Positions 17,498 through 26,934 are shown, counted from the first letter of the stretch. The stretch is DNA of 64,000 bases from an uncultured Methanobrevibacter sp. (GCA_900319985.1 ONQL01000002.1:1-64000), one strand, 5' to 3'. Numbers and translations: made by a program. The notes: generated from the sequence alone by a model not told the origin.

Positions 17498-18229
17498 TTA
17501 TTTAATAACTCTTTTTAATATAAAAAACATTATTTTTGAAAATAATTTCTTAAAAATATTTAATTTGATTTCAGGTGCAAAATCCTCATTTATCAAATCT
17601 TTTTTAAACCAAAATTCCTTATCAACCTTAATCGGATTATTTGACAATACCATAGCTTTCCAAACATCAAAAAATACAATATCACCCAATTTTGGATTGT
17701 GCAATTTCTTGGATTCGACATCCTTTGCGAATTTTTTAGAAATCTCATCAATGTTTTTTATGTCTAGAGAATCCTTTCCTCCGCAGGCATAAGTAATCTT
17801 ATAGACCTTGTTTACTCCCCAATGCCTTAATGTTTCATCAATATATTTTGCAACATCCTTTTGGCCAGCTCCGGCAGTGGATACTACAACCAATGCTTTT
17901 TTGGTGAAAAAGTCCGGCCGATGATACAAATAAGCAGTATGGTCAAAGAAATTCTTCAAAAGGGCAGTCACATTCATTGCATATACAGGACAAGCGATTA
18001 TAATCCCATCAGCATCCCTAATTTTATCTATTATTGGCCTGATTTTATCACTGTGAGGACATTTATCCTCACCTTCCACAATACAATTATAGCAACCACG
18101 GCATAATGGAATTTCCTCCTTCATCAAGTGGATTTCTTCAAAATCTCCTTTTAAATTATTTTTTGCCTGTTCAACCATTTTCCAAGTGTTTTTACGCCTT
18201 GGTGATCCATTAATAACGACATATCTCAT
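17498..18229 (-). CDS. Iron-sulfur flavoprotein / NAD(P)H-dependent FMN reductase family
   Basis: A 243-residue flavodoxin-fold reductase. It starts MRYVVINGSPRRKNTWKM, the FMN phosphate loop. It has a CRGCYNCIVEGEDKCPHSD cluster motif near 44-62 and IIACPVYAMNVTALLKNFFD, which contacts the flavin. A C-terminal extension of about 70 residues ends in a hydrophobic IFKKLFSKIMFFILKRV helix that could touch the membrane. The ATG with GGAG upstream is chosen over a GTG six bases earlier. It overlaps the GNAT stop region. Confidence 0.82.
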   Translation of the reverse strand: MRYVVINGSPRRKNTWKMVEQAKNNLKGDFEEIHLMKEEIPLCRGCYNCIVEGEDKCPHSDKIRPIIDKIRDADGIIIACPVYAMNVTALLKNFFDHTAYLYHRPDFFTKKALVVVSTAGAGQKDVAKYIDETLRHWGVNKVYKITYACGGKDSLDIKNIDEISKKFAKDVESKKLHNPKLGDIVFFDVWKAMVLSNNPIKVDKEFWFKKDLINEDFAPEIKLNIFKKLFSKIMFFILKRVIK

Positions 18230-18231
18230 AA

Positions 18232-18846
18232 TCACAGCTCCTTGAGTTGACCTTCCAAAACCAGTTTTTCCTTAAATTCAAATTGTCTGTCAAATTCATC
18301 CACATCACTTTCATCAACATCGAATACAGAAGGATTGTGGAATATTCCTTGCTTATTTTTTAAGTTACTTTCATCAAACACATTAATCATGAAAAATGGA
18401 CATTCATCACCAGTATCGGTTCCATCCAAAAAGATATTATATTTTGATGCAAATTCAAAACCGAACCTGCAATAATAGTTTTCATCTCCGATTACGCAAA
18501 CAAACGGAATGTTTTCACCTTTTGCCAGGTAAAGTGTATATTCAATTAATTTTGAACCAAGACCCATATTCTGATAATCCTTATCAATTGCAATCGGCCC
18601 CAAAACAACAGCATCCATTTTTTCATCCCCATATTCTATGAATCCCACAGAATAATTGATGTGACCTCTTATTTTACCGTCACATTCAATAACATAAGCC
18701 AAATCATTAATAAAACTTTCATCGTTTCTTAAATGATGTACAATGTAATGTTCAAATGCTCCCGGACGATACACATTCCAAAAGGAGTTTCTAACAAGAT
18801 TTTCCACTTCCAAATAGTCATTTTCAGTTTCAAGCCTAATTTTCAC
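18232..18846 (-). CDS. GNAT-family N-acetyltransferase
   Basis: A 204-residue acyl-CoA-dependent transferase. Strand and pyrophosphate-loop motifs are visible: ECDGKIRGHINYSVG, then VVLGPIAIDKDYQNMGLGSKL, where the QNMGLGSKL loop binds CoA, then VCVIGDENYYCRFGFEFA. The last part matches the small-molecule acetyltransferase subgroup (COG3153-like). The start is GTG, supported by a strong GGAGG seven bases before it. It lies between the TetR regulator and an iron-sulfur flavoprotein in one transcription unit. Its substrate is unknown. Confidence 0.85.
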   Translation of the reverse strand: MKIRLETENDYLEVENLVRNSFWNVYRPGAFEHYIVHHLRNDESFINDLAYVIECDGKIRGHINYSVGFIEYGDEKMDAVVLGPIAIDKDYQNMGLGSKLIEYTLYLAKGENIPFVCVIGDENYYCRFGFEFASKYNIFLDGTDTGDECPFFMINVFDESNLKNKQGIFHNPSVFDVDESDVDEFDRQFEFKEKLVLEGQLKEL

Positions 18847-18850
18847 AGCA

Positions 18851-19465
18851 TTACCTCCTTACAGAACCATATAATAATTTAATGTGTCTTTCAGACTTTT
18901 CACACAGTTCATTGACGAATTTCTCATCATCTTCAGGATAATTGATAATGTAATGCTCATACAAAAGAAATAGACCATATTTATAAAAAGATTCAGACAG
19001 TTGTCTTGAATCAGCATCATCCCGTATTACCTTTTTAAACTTCATCAAATCGAATAAATCAATCCAACCATTAATCGCATCATCAATTATGCTTTTTTTG
19101 AGAAATTCTTTAATCTTTTCATTGTGATATGATTCAATCAAAATTATCCTTGTGATTTTGGACATCTTTTCATCCATTAGCTGTGTTGCAAATGCGTTAA
19201 GGCCGGCATGGTAAAAATAATCAAAGCCAACATCCAGATTTGCGCTTGCATCCTCCAGGGGAATGTCTTCGGACAGCATCTTTTCAATATAAAAATTCAA
19301 AATAGAATCCAGAATAGATTCCTTACTTTTATAATGATTATAAATTGAGCTTTCCTTTATTCCAACTTCACCGGCAATTTGGCGAATTGAAACACCATCA
19401 TATCCAAATTCCGAGAACAGATCAACTGAAACATCAAATATCTTATCTCTATTGTTAACCTTCAT
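18851..19465 (-). CDS. TetR/AcrR-family transcriptional regulator
   Basis: A 204-residue repressor-type protein. The N-terminal helix-turn-helix is clear: GYDGVSIRQIAGEVGIKESS then IYNHYKSKESILDSI. The C-terminal ligand domain is helical and unassigned. The ATG is at 19465, three bases from a palindromic operator; an in-frame TTG upstream would lie inside the operator and is rejected. It heads the minus-strand run of GNAT, flavoprotein and DGC-like genes. The paired operators around its own TATA box imply autorepression. Confidence 0.92.
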   Translation of the reverse strand: MKVNNRDKIFDVSVDLFSEFGYDGVSIRQIAGEVGIKESSIYNHYKSKESILDSILNFYIEKMLSEDIPLEDASANLDVGFDYFYHAGLNAFATQLMDEKMSKITRIILIESYHNEKIKEFLKKSIIDDAINGWIDLFDLMKFKKVIRDDADSRQLSESFYKYGLFLLYEHYIINYPEDDEKFVNELCEKSERHIKLLYGSVRR

Positions 19466-19467
19466 CA

Positions 19468-19483
19468 ACTAACAGTTGTTAGT
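19468..19483. promoter_or_regulatory. Proximal TetR operator
   Basis: ACTAACAGTTGTTAGT: perfect six-base arms ACTAAC/GTTAGT around a four-base centre. It ends three bases from the tetR ATG, where it would overlap the transcription start. A near-identical second copy lies 29 bases further upstream, which is strong evidence for a specific protein-binding site. Confidence 0.8.
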
Positions 19484-19487
19484 CATA

Positions 19488-19498
19488 CCATATAAAAC
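19488..19498 (-). promoter_or_regulatory. TATA box of the tetR transcription unit
   Basis: Minus-strand reading TTTTATATGG lies exactly between the two operators. Initiation about 25 bases downstream would fall close to the start codon, so the transcript is leaderless or nearly so. A repressor on either operator would block TBP/TFB or polymerase. Confidence 0.55.
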
Positions 19499-19512
19499 TA
19501 ACGATTGTTAGT
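19497..19512. promoter_or_regulatory. Distal TetR operator
   Basis: ACTAACGATTGTTAGT, with the same ACTAAC/GTTAGT arms as the proximal site and a different centre. It overlaps the position where a BRE would lie upstream of the TATA box. Confidence 0.8.
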
Positions 19513-19533
19513 CTAAAAAAACAAGAAAAAAAA

Positions 19534-20412
19534 TTATTCGAAATGGGATTTCAAATAACTTACAAAAATTGAAGCTGCAGTCAAATCTGCAGTAGTTCCA
19601 GGATTATACTTATTTTTAAATAAATAGTCATCAAATTCAGCTACCCTATCAATAAAATCATCTGAATCCCTCATTTTAAGCAAATCCCTTGTCATCAATG
19701 ATATTTTAAGCGCCTCTTCATCACCATATTTTCTTGAAATCAGAGTATCCGGAACATGAGAAAGTATTGTTAAAAATGTCAAAAGACAAGCCTCATTTTG
19801 GGTCATTCCTTCTTTAAGCTCATAATAGGTAGGATATCCTATTTCAAAAACAGCAGGCATGTCTGAAGTCATTTCACGTGCAAGCATATCCCAAGGAGCT
19901 GAAATTTTCAATACGTCATACATTGTCTGATTGTTTTGTCTGAGCTCATTTTTAGCGTTGTCGCTTGCAACGTCATATTCGTCCTGGTCTCCCATTCCAC
20001 CGGCATCGGCAATATTTATTGCATCATATAAATCACAGGCATCATCAACAGAAGTATTTGCCATCAGCAATTTAATGTTTTTACGGATTTCATCAAATGA
20101 ATCACTTATGGCAGCCGCAACGGCAATCGGTGTTGTCATCATGACGATTCCCAAATTGGTATTGTTTTTAATCCATCTGTCGGTTTCGCCAACAGCCTGC
20201 AGAATATATTTGCCTAATTTAGGGTTTTCAATGTCAACGTCAGTACATGCTTCACGAATAGTATCCCCGATTACAATTCCGCTAATTAAAAAATCTTCAA
20301 AAACCATGTCATCATAATCACGTGTACGATGAACGTTCCCAGGCTTAGGACATCCGCTAACTTCAAGTACAGAAGCTATTTGGGCAATTTTAGCAATTTC
20401 ATTAGGATTCAT
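19534..20412 (-). CDS. CitG-like triphosphoribosyl-dephospho-CoA synthase family protein
   Basis: A 292-residue helical protein with the family's N-terminal VSGCPKPGNVHRTRDYDDM and the later GGMGDQDEYDV and PGTTADLTAASIFV motifs. CitG makes the prosthetic-group precursor of bacterial citrate lyase from ATP and dephospho-CoA. No citrate or malonate lyase genes are present here, and methanogens are not expected to need that group, so the archaeal family probably has another substrate. The ATG overlaps the hemB stop by four bases, showing co-translation. Confidence 0.8.
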   Translation of the reverse strand: MNPNEIAKIAQIASVLEVSGCPKPGNVHRTRDYDDMVFEDFLISGIVIGDTIREACTDVDIENPKLGKYILQAVGETDRWIKNNTNLGIVMMTTPIAVAAAISDSFDEIRKNIKLLMANTSVDDACDLYDAINIADAGGMGDQDEYDVASDNAKNELRQNNQTMYDVLKISAPWDMLAREMTSDMPAVFEIGYPTYYELKEGMTQNEACLLTFLTILSHVPDTLISRKYGDEEALKISLMTRDLLKMRDSDDFIDRVAEFDDYLFKNKYNPGTTADLTAASIFVSYLKSHFE

Positions 20413-21413
20413 TCTATCACATCATTCAAAAGCAGATACGGTGCAAAGTTAGTGATTATCAAGTCCGCTCCAGCCCTTTTTATAGACAGCAATGATTCGG
20501 TGATTGCACGTTCTGTTAAAAATCCCTTTTCGATAGCAGCCATAAGCATTGCATATTCTCCACTTACGTTATAGGCAACCAACGGAAGCATGAATTCGTC
20601 TCTAACCATGCGAACAACATCAAGATATGGAAGTGCTGGCTTAACCATCAAAAAGTCACATCCCTCAATTACGTCAAGCTCGCATTCCCTAATCGCCTCA
20701 ACGGCATTGGCCGGATCCATCTGGTATGATTTCCTATCCCCCGCATGAGGTGAGGAGCAGGCCGCTACACGGAACGGTTCATAAAATGCAGATGCATACT
20801 TGGCTGAATAGGACATGATCATAACATTAGTGTAACCTTCATCATCCAAAGCCTGTCTGATTGCGCCAACCCTTCCATCCATCATATCTGAAGGTGCAAC
20901 AATGTCAGCTCCTGCTTCCGCATGGGAAAGCGCCACTTTGGCAATGTAAGGTAAAGTTTCATCATTTAAAATTTCAATTCCATCATCAGTGTCATCATTT
21001 TCGACAATCATGCCGCAATGGCCATGAGAAGTGTATTGGCATAAGCACACATCAGTTATGACAACAAGATTTGTTTCCTTTTTTAGTCTTCTTACAGCTT
21101 TTTGAACAATTCCTGTTGCTGAATAGTCAGGAGAGGCAATTTCATCCTTACTTTCTTCTTTTGGTATTCCAAATACAATAATTGATTTTAATCCTTTTGA
21201 TTCCAATTGTTTTGCAAATTCAATACCACTGTCCAGGGAATATCTGAATTCACCCGGAAGAGAGGAAATTTCTTCCTTTTCATCACCCTGAAGCTCTTCC
21301 TTGAAATAAATCGGATAAATCAAATCATCCTTTTCAAGTTTTGTTTCACGAACGATGTTTCTTATTTTAGCATTTTTTCTTAATCTTCTCATTCTTGTTG
21401 TCGGGAACTCCAT
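20409..21413 (-). CDS. hemB: Porphobilinogen synthase (delta-aminolevulinic acid dehydratase)
   Basis: A 334-residue enzyme condensing two aminolevulinates to porphobilinogen, the step before HemC and HemD in sirohaem/F430/B12 synthesis. The zinc-type metal site DVCLCQYTSHGHCG is near 115-128. The Schiff-base lysines lie in SYSAKYASAFYEPFR near 193 and MVKPALPYLD near 245. The ATG is used in preference to a GTG nine bases upstream. The gene shares a short AT-rich divergent region with aroC. Confidence 0.96.
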   Translation of the reverse strand: MEFPTTRMRRLRKNAKIRNIVRETKLEKDDLIYPIYFKEELQGDEKEEISSLPGEFRYSLDSGIEFAKQLESKGLKSIIVFGIPKEESKDEIASPDYSATGIVQKAVRRLKKETNLVVITDVCLCQYTSHGHCGMIVENDDTDDGIEILNDETLPYIAKVALSHAEAGADIVAPSDMMDGRVGAIRQALDDEGYTNVMIMSYSAKYASAFYEPFRVAACSSPHAGDRKSYQMDPANAVEAIRECELDVIEGCDFLMVKPALPYLDVVRMVRDEFMLPLVAYNVSGEYAMLMAAIEKGFLTERAITESLLSIKRAGADLIITNFAPYLLLNDVIE

Positions 21414-21520
21414 AATAATCACTTATTTAATTATTTCAATTTAGAATTATTTAAAATTTTTACTAGATTTATATAATTTAAAAAATAAATAATCCAATAA
21501 TTACTAAAAAGAGGCCAAAA

Positions 21521-22615
21521 ATGTCAAATTCAATTGGAGAAAAATTTCAAGTAACAAGTTTCGGGTCAAGTCATGGAAAAGCGCTTGGAGCACTAATTGA
21601 CGGATGCCCTGCAAACTTAGAATTAACTGTAGAAGACATTCAAAAAGAACTTGATAAAAGAAAACCAGGAACAAGCAGCGTTACAACACCTAGAAAAGAA
21701 GCAGACGAAGTCCAAATTTTATCCGGAATATTTGAAGGAAAAACCGACGGAACACCAATTGCCGGAGTGATATTCAATAAAAACCAGCACTCAAAGGATT
21801 ATTCCATGTTTAAAAACACACCACGCCCATCACATGGCGATTTCGGGTGGATGACCAAATACGGAAACTATGACTATAACGGAGGAGGTCGTGGAAGCGG
21901 CAGAGTGACAATTGGTCATGTTATTGGTGGTGCAATAGCCAAAAAACTTTTAAAAACACAAGGCATTGAAATCATTTCACACGTTACCCAAATTGGAAAC
22001 ATCAAAGCAGACCCTAAAGATTTCGATGAAATTAAAGAAAACGTTGAAAAAAATCCGGTTCGCTGCGGCGATTTAAAGGCTGCAAAGGAAATGGAAGAAT
22101 TAATAGTTGCAAAAAAGCAAGAAGGAGACTCTGTTGGAGGGATTGTTGAAATAATAGCTACAGGAGTTCCGGCAGGATTGGGCGAACCTGTCTTTGAAAG
22201 ACTGGACGGAGATCTGGCAAGAATTTTGATGAATATCGGTGCTGTAAAGGGAGTTGAAATCGGCCTTGGATTTGACGTTGCAAATCATACAGGCTCTGAG
22301 ATAAACGACGAATATCAAATTGCAGACAATAAAATTACAACAAAAACAAATAACTCCGGAGGAATCATCGGAGGAATGAGCAATGGCATGCCTATTGTTT
22401 CAAGAATAGCCATAAAGCCAACACCGTCCATTTCCAAATGCCAGGATTCAATCAATTTGGAAAAAATGGAAAATGAAAAAATAGAAATTAAAGGAAGACA
22501 TGATCCCTGCATCTGTCCTAGAGTGACAGTAGTTGGCGAATCAAGTACTGCGATTGTTTTAGCAGACCATATGATTCGCTCAGGCTTTATTCATCCAAGC
22601 AATTTAGAAATTTAA
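21521..22615 (+). CDS. aroC: Chorismate synthase
   Basis: A 364-residue FMN-dependent lyase producing chorismate, the end of the shikimate pathway. It contains the three family signatures: FGSSHGKALGALIDGCPA at 14-31, a GGRGSGRVTIGHVIGG region near 124-139, and the C-terminal GRHDPCICPRV. Length is normal. It is divergent from hemB and overlaps the convergent MBL hydrolase gene by four bases at its stop. Confidence 0.96.
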   Translation: MSNSIGEKFQVTSFGSSHGKALGALIDGCPANLELTVEDIQKELDKRKPGTSSVTTPRKEADEVQILSGIFEGKTDGTPIAGVIFNKNQHSKDYSMFKNTPRPSHGDFGWMTKYGNYDYNGGGRGSGRVTIGHVIGGAIAKKLLKTQGIEIISHVTQIGNIKADPKDFDEIKENVEKNPVRCGDLKAAKEMEELIVAKKQEGDSVGGIVEIIATGVPAGLGEPVFERLDGDLARILMNIGAVKGVEIGLGFDVANHTGSEINDEYQIADNKITTKTNNSGGIIGGMSNGMPIVSRIAIKPTPSISKCQDSINLEKMENEKIEIKGRHDPCICPRVTVVGESSTAIVLADHMIRSGFIHPSNLEI

Positions 22616-23541
22616 TTTTGTTTTCTTTTCAATATTGAAAGTTCATCAAACTCATTGTTTTTAAATGCAGTTTGATATGAATTTTTTCTTTCGCTATTGT
22701 ACAAGGCATGGCTTGTGCTGTGATTTTGAGATTCCACATCCTTAAGGGATATTAATCTGAATCTTTTTGGATTATTATAGTTAACATTGAATGACAATCC
22801 ATCAAAAGCAGCAATTACCTTTATACCTGTTACTTTTGAAATCTTTTTAGCTTCAGTAACCGGATTTGAAGAAATCATTTTAAGACCCAAATGAGTCATT
22901 ACAGCCACTTTTGGTTGAACCTTATTGATTAAGTCAATGAAATTGCGGGAACACATGTGACCATAAATAGGTTTATTGCCTGGACGCAAAACACTTGCTA
23001 TTAAAATATCCGCACCTTCATGATATTCAGGCAATTCATCAAAATAGCCAGTATCTGAAGTATATGATAATTTAAAACCATTATAATCAATCTGGAAACC
23101 AACACCTGCAGGATCGCCGTGAACCGTTTTGGTTCCCTTAACTTTAATGCCATTAACTTCACTTACTTCATCCGGTTTTAAAACTATCTTATCGGATTTT
23201 GACTGATGATAATCAGAAATACACGGACCCCATTTTTCAAAGCCCTTCAAAACACTGGTGCTTCCAAAAATAGTACCGTATCGTCTTGTCATCCCCCTGG
23301 TCATTGATTCTATGAGAATCTCAGCATCATTGTAATGGTCAGTGTGAGCATGTGAAACAAATACTCCACTTAAATTACGGGGATCAAAACCGAACTGGTA
23401 AGTTCTTATAAGAGCTCCAGGTCCAGGGTCAACATGATAATTTTTTCCGTTGAGATTATCAATTCTAAACCCTCCGGTCATTCTTCTTTGAGATATAGCG
23501 GAAAACCTTCCGCCACCACTACCTAAAAACGATAATTTCAT
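22612..23541 (-). CDS. MBL-fold metal-dependent hydrolase
   Basis: A 309-residue metallo-beta-lactamase-fold protein. The zinc signature HAHTDHYND is near 64-72 and further ligands lie in GYFDELPEYHEGADIL and MTHLG. It begins MKLSFLGSGGGRFSAISQRR, a RNase Z/PhnP-like opening. The last 45 residues are polar and basic. The substrate is unknown; members of this branch cleave phosphodiesters or thioesters. It is followed upstream on the same strand by DUF2121, 12 bases away. Confidence 0.82.
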   Translation of the reverse strand: MKLSFLGSGGGRFSAISQRRMTGGFRIDNLNGKNYHVDPGPGALIRTYQFGFDPRNLSGVFVSHAHTDHYNDAEILIESMTRGMTRRYGTIFGSTSVLKGFEKWGPCISDYHQSKSDKIVLKPDEVSEVNGIKVKGTKTVHGDPAGVGFQIDYNGFKLSYTSDTGYFDELPEYHEGADILIASVLRPGNKPIYGHMCSRNFIDLINKVQPKVAVMTHLGLKMISSNPVTEAKKISKVTGIKVIAAFDGLSFNVNYNNPKRFRLISLKDVESQNHSTSHALYNSERKNSYQTAFKNNEFDELSILKRKQN

Positions 23542-23553
23542 TTAAATCCCCAA

Positions 23554-24474
23554 TCATAATGAACATAAAATTACATCACACTTTAGAGGAGATTTGTCCT
23601 TTTTAAGACACAAATCCTCATCTTCAATTGTGACCTTATCACCTATTTCAATATTATCACTTTCTGTAAACATTATGACGTTTTGACCCGGTTTGGCCAG
23701 CTGTTTCCAATTTCCATCCATTGCCTGTGTTTTATTATTCAATTGGACGAATACCATATTTCCATCAATAGAAACAACTTTACCCACATCACCCTTATTA
23801 ATGATTTTACTGGCCATTTCAATTTCAAGGTTTTGCTGAACAATCTGTTCTGTCAGAGTTTGTCTAAATTTAACCAATACTTTGACATCATTATCAATAG
23901 TTACATTCAAATGCCTTTGTGATTTGGATGCATCGAATTGAGGTTCTTGTTTTAATACATCACAATTCCTGCCGACAGTAGGAGTTTTTGAAGCAACTTC
24001 TTTTATGATTTCTTCAAATATTTCACCTTTGGATTTTAAACTTGAAGAAGGTTTGAATCTTTTTGAAATTAAATTTTCAGCCATCTTTTTGGCAAAGTTG
24101 TTACCGAAAATAATGATTCCTCTTTCACCTGATTTACGTGAAGTGACTTCAGAACCCAACAGTTCAACTAACTGATAACCACTTGTGGTTCCATAAATTC
24201 TCCTGCGTTTTGTTTCAAAGGTTCCTTTGGTACTTACTTCACCACGAACACAGTTACCGACTATTTTTAACTTAGTGGCATCATCAGTAATTTTTACAGA
24301 AATACCTAATTCATCAGCCCTTCTTTTAAATTCATCATCAGAGCTAATAATACCATTATACAAATCATTTTCTAATTTTTCTAAATTTTCTTTATCACCA
24401 AAATAACCGATTTTCCTTTTATCAGCTGCCATTACACATCCTTTTTTTCCAATGTAAGCAATAATTAAGCTCAT
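23554..24474 (-). CDS. DUF2121-family protein, proteasome-fold-like
   Basis: A 306-residue protein with the N-terminal MSLIIAYIGKKGCVMAADKR, which resembles the strand-loop of Ntn-hydrolase (proteasome-type) folds, and a RRIYGTTSGYQLVELLG segment. The C-terminal 80 residues form a separate domain (VGKVVSIDGNMVFVQLNNKT, then IMFTESDNIEIGDKVTIED) like a small beta barrel. The family is restricted mainly to methanogens and has no assigned activity. It is divergent from the acyl-CoA synthetase gene. Confidence 0.7.
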   Translation of the reverse strand: MSLIIAYIGKKGCVMAADKRKIGYFGDKENLEKLENDLYNGIISSDDEFKRRADELGISVKITDDATKLKIVGNCVRGEVSTKGTFETKRRRIYGTTSGYQLVELLGSEVTSRKSGERGIIIFGNNFAKKMAENLISKRFKPSSSLKSKGEIFEEIIKEVASKTPTVGRNCDVLKQEPQFDASKSQRHLNVTIDNDVKVLVKFRQTLTEQIVQQNLEIEMASKIINKGDVGKVVSIDGNMVFVQLNNKTQAMDGNWKQLAKPGQNVIMFTESDNIEIGDKVTIEDEDLCLKKDKSPLKCDVILCSL

Positions 24475-24837
24475 ATAATTCCCCTTAATCTCATATATTA
24501 TAATTGCCTAGAAAATTATAATATCAAAAATTTATTATTTATATATAATTATAATTATCATACATTATATAGTTTAAGAGAATAATGGAATTCGAACATG
24601 AAAACTAAAAAATTTTTTTAAAATTAAAAGGTTTTATTTTAAAAAATAACTATAAAAAATTTTAAAAATATGAAATAAATATTTAAAAATCCTTGATATA
24701 GACTCTAAAAGTATATAAGCAACAATATATTTAAATATTAATATAACATATATTATAAATATAATAATTGTTAATTATTTATCATTATAAATGACATAAT
24801 GTTTATAATGTTAACAAAATTACAAGGAGAAAAACTT
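24475..24837. other. Intergenic region, divergent promoters
   Basis: 363 AT-rich bases between DUF2121 and the acyl-CoA synthetase gene. The right half holds AAAAGTATATAAG at about 24707-24719, the best TATA candidate for the rightward gene, giving a leader of about 95 bases. Close to that gene there is an ATAATGTT direct repeat and an AAGGAG ribosome binding site. No open frame or RNA gene was found. Confidence 0.5.
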
Positions 24838-26934
24838 ATGAAAGATCTCAATAAGATGTTTAAACCTGAATCCGTGGCTGTTATTGGTGCATCCAATACT
24901 CCTGGAAAAGTAGGATACATTATTGTCGACAACCTAATCAATGATGGATTCGAAGGAGAAATATATCCAGTAAACCCAAAAGGTGGAGAGATTTTAGGCA
25001 AAAAAGCATACAAAAACATAACTGAAATCCCTGGAGATGTTGATTTAGCAATCATAACTATTCCTTCCCCATTGGTAAACCCTGCCGTTAAAGAATGTGG
25101 TGAAAAAGGTGTTAAAAATATGGTAGTTATCACCGCAGGATTTAAAGAAGTTGGTGGAGAAGGAGCTAAATTAGAAGCTGAATTAACAGCACTTGGCGAA
25201 GAATATGGAATAAACATTATTGGACCTAACAGTTTAGGAATCACTGATTCACACACACCATTAAACGGATCATTTTCACAAATGATGCCGCCAACAGGAA
25301 ATATTGCATTTATTTCCCAAAGTGGAGCAATGATGGTTGCAATTATTGATTGGAGTGTAACATCAGGCATTGGATTCAGTAAAGTAATCAGTTTAGGTAA
25401 CAAAGCAGGAGTAACCGAAATAGAATTATTACAGTACTTAGCAGAAGATGATGAAACTGCAGTAATCATTTGTTACTTAGAATCTATTTCTGATGATGAC
25501 GACTTTGTAAGAACAATGAGAGAAACAGCAGTTAAAAAACCAATCATCATACTCAAATCCGGTTCAAGCAGTGCTGGAGCAGAAGCTGCATCATCACATA
25601 CCGGAGCATTAGCAGGTAGTGATTTAGCATTCGATACCGCATTCCACCAAGCAGGAATAATGCGTGTGGAAACCATGGCAGAATTATTTGATTTAGGTTT
25701 AGCATTCTCCAAAGCACCACTTCCAAAAGGTGACAATGTAGCCATTATTACCAATGCAGGTGGAGGAGGAGTTTTAACCGTAGACGCTATGGAAAAAGCA
25801 GGTTTGGAACTTGTTCAATTTGATGAAGAAACCACTGCAAAATTAAAAGAGTGCGTAACTGAAGAAGGAAGTGCAAAAAACCCTATTGATGTATTGGGTG
25901 ATGCACCGGTAAGCAGATACAAAGAATCTCTTGAAATTGTCTTGGCTCATGACGAAGTTGACAGCCTAATCATCATGGTATGTCCTACCGCATCAGCAGA
26001 TCCTGATGGAATTGCACAAGCAATCCTGGAAGAAAGAAAAGAATTTGACAAACCAATTATCGTTGTAAATATGGGTGGACCATCATTTGAAGCAGCAAAC
26101 GAAGCTTTAAGAGCAAATGGAGTTCCAACATATGTATTCCCAGAAACTGCAGTAACTGCACTTGAAGCAATGACAAGATATGCCAAACTCGAAGACAGAC
26201 AGTATGATGATGTCATTGAAAAAATTGATGATGTTGACAAAGATGCAGTAAAAGCAATATTCGACAAAGTAACTGCTGACGGAAGAGACACATTGCTCGG
26301 TAGTGAAGCTTATGCAGTAGCTGAAGCATATGGTATTTCAGCAGCACCTATCAAATTATCCACTTCCGCAGACGAAGCTGCAGAACTTGCCAGTGAAATG
26401 GAATTCCCGGTTGTACTTAAAATTGCATCCGATAAAATTTTACACAAATCCGATATCGGTGGTGTAAAAGTAGGAATTGAAAATGAAGAAGAAGCAAAAG
26501 CAGCATATGATGAAATCATTGCAAACGCTAAAGCTGCACACCCAGATATCATCCCAGATGGTGTTGAAGTGCAAAAAATGATGGATTCCGGTGAAGAAGT
26601 AATTGTTGGAATGATTAAAGACAAACAATTCGGACCAATGATTGCATTCGGTATGGGTGGAATCTACGTTAACCTTATTGAAGATGTTGCATTCAATTTA
26701 GCTAAAGGAATGAGTTCTCAAGAAATTGATGAACAAATTGAAAAAACCAAAGTATCCGAATTGCTTAAAGGATACCGAGGAGAAGCACCTTGTGACATCG
26801 AAGAAGTTAAACAAGCTATTAAAAGAGTAGCCAGATTAACTTTAGACTTCCCAGAAATTACCGAGTTAGACATCAACCCAATCTTCGTCTACGAAGAAGG
26901 TTCAAGTGCACTCGATATTAAAATCAAATTATAA
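24838..26934 (+). CDS. ADP-forming acetate/acyl-CoA synthetase, fused alpha-beta
   Basis: A 698-residue NDP-forming acyl-CoA synthetase that interconverts acyl-CoA, ADP and phosphate with acid, CoA and ATP. The CoA-binding domain starts with SVAVIGASNTPGKVGYI. The catalytic phospho-histidine lies in EAASSHTGALAGSDLA near 254. The ATP-grasp beta part begins near 460 with AVAEAYGISAAPIKL and includes FPVVLKIASDKILHKSDIGG. In many archaea the two parts are separate subunits; here they are one chain. The ATG after AAGGAG is used rather than an in-frame ATG 39 bases earlier. Codon use suggests high expression. Confidence 0.93.
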   Translation: MKDLNKMFKPESVAVIGASNTPGKVGYIIVDNLINDGFEGEIYPVNPKGGEILGKKAYKNITEIPGDVDLAIITIPSPLVNPAVKECGEKGVKNMVVITAGFKEVGGEGAKLEAELTALGEEYGINIIGPNSLGITDSHTPLNGSFSQMMPPTGNIAFISQSGAMMVAIIDWSVTSGIGFSKVISLGNKAGVTEIELLQYLAEDDETAVIICYLESISDDDDFVRTMRETAVKKPIIILKSGSSSAGAEAASSHTGALAGSDLAFDTAFHQAGIMRVETMAELFDLGLAFSKAPLPKGDNVAIITNAGGGGVLTVDAMEKAGLELVQFDEETTAKLKECVTEEGSAKNPIDVLGDAPVSRYKESLEIVLAHDEVDSLIIMVCPTASADPDGIAQAILEERKEFDKPIIVVNMGGPSFEAANEALRANGVPTYVFPETAVTALEAMTRYAKLEDRQYDDVIEKIDDVDKDAVKAIFDKVTADGRDTLLGSEAYAVAEAYGISAAPIKLSTSADEAAELASEMEFPVVLKIASDKILHKSDIGGVKVGIENEEEAKAAYDEIIANAKAAHPDIIPDGVEVQKMMDSGEEVIVGMIKDKQFGPMIAFGMGGIYVNLIEDVAFNLAKGMSSQEIDEQIEKTKVSELLKGYRGEAPCDIEEVKQAIKRVARLTLDFPEITELDINPIFVYEEGSSALDIKIKL

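Noticed and set aside
24771..25469. A 232-codon open frame opposite the acyl-CoA synthetase
   Set aside because: It is antisense to a clearly coding, conserved gene, is Ser/Pro/Thr-rich in the way antisense frames of such genes are, and has no ribosome binding site.
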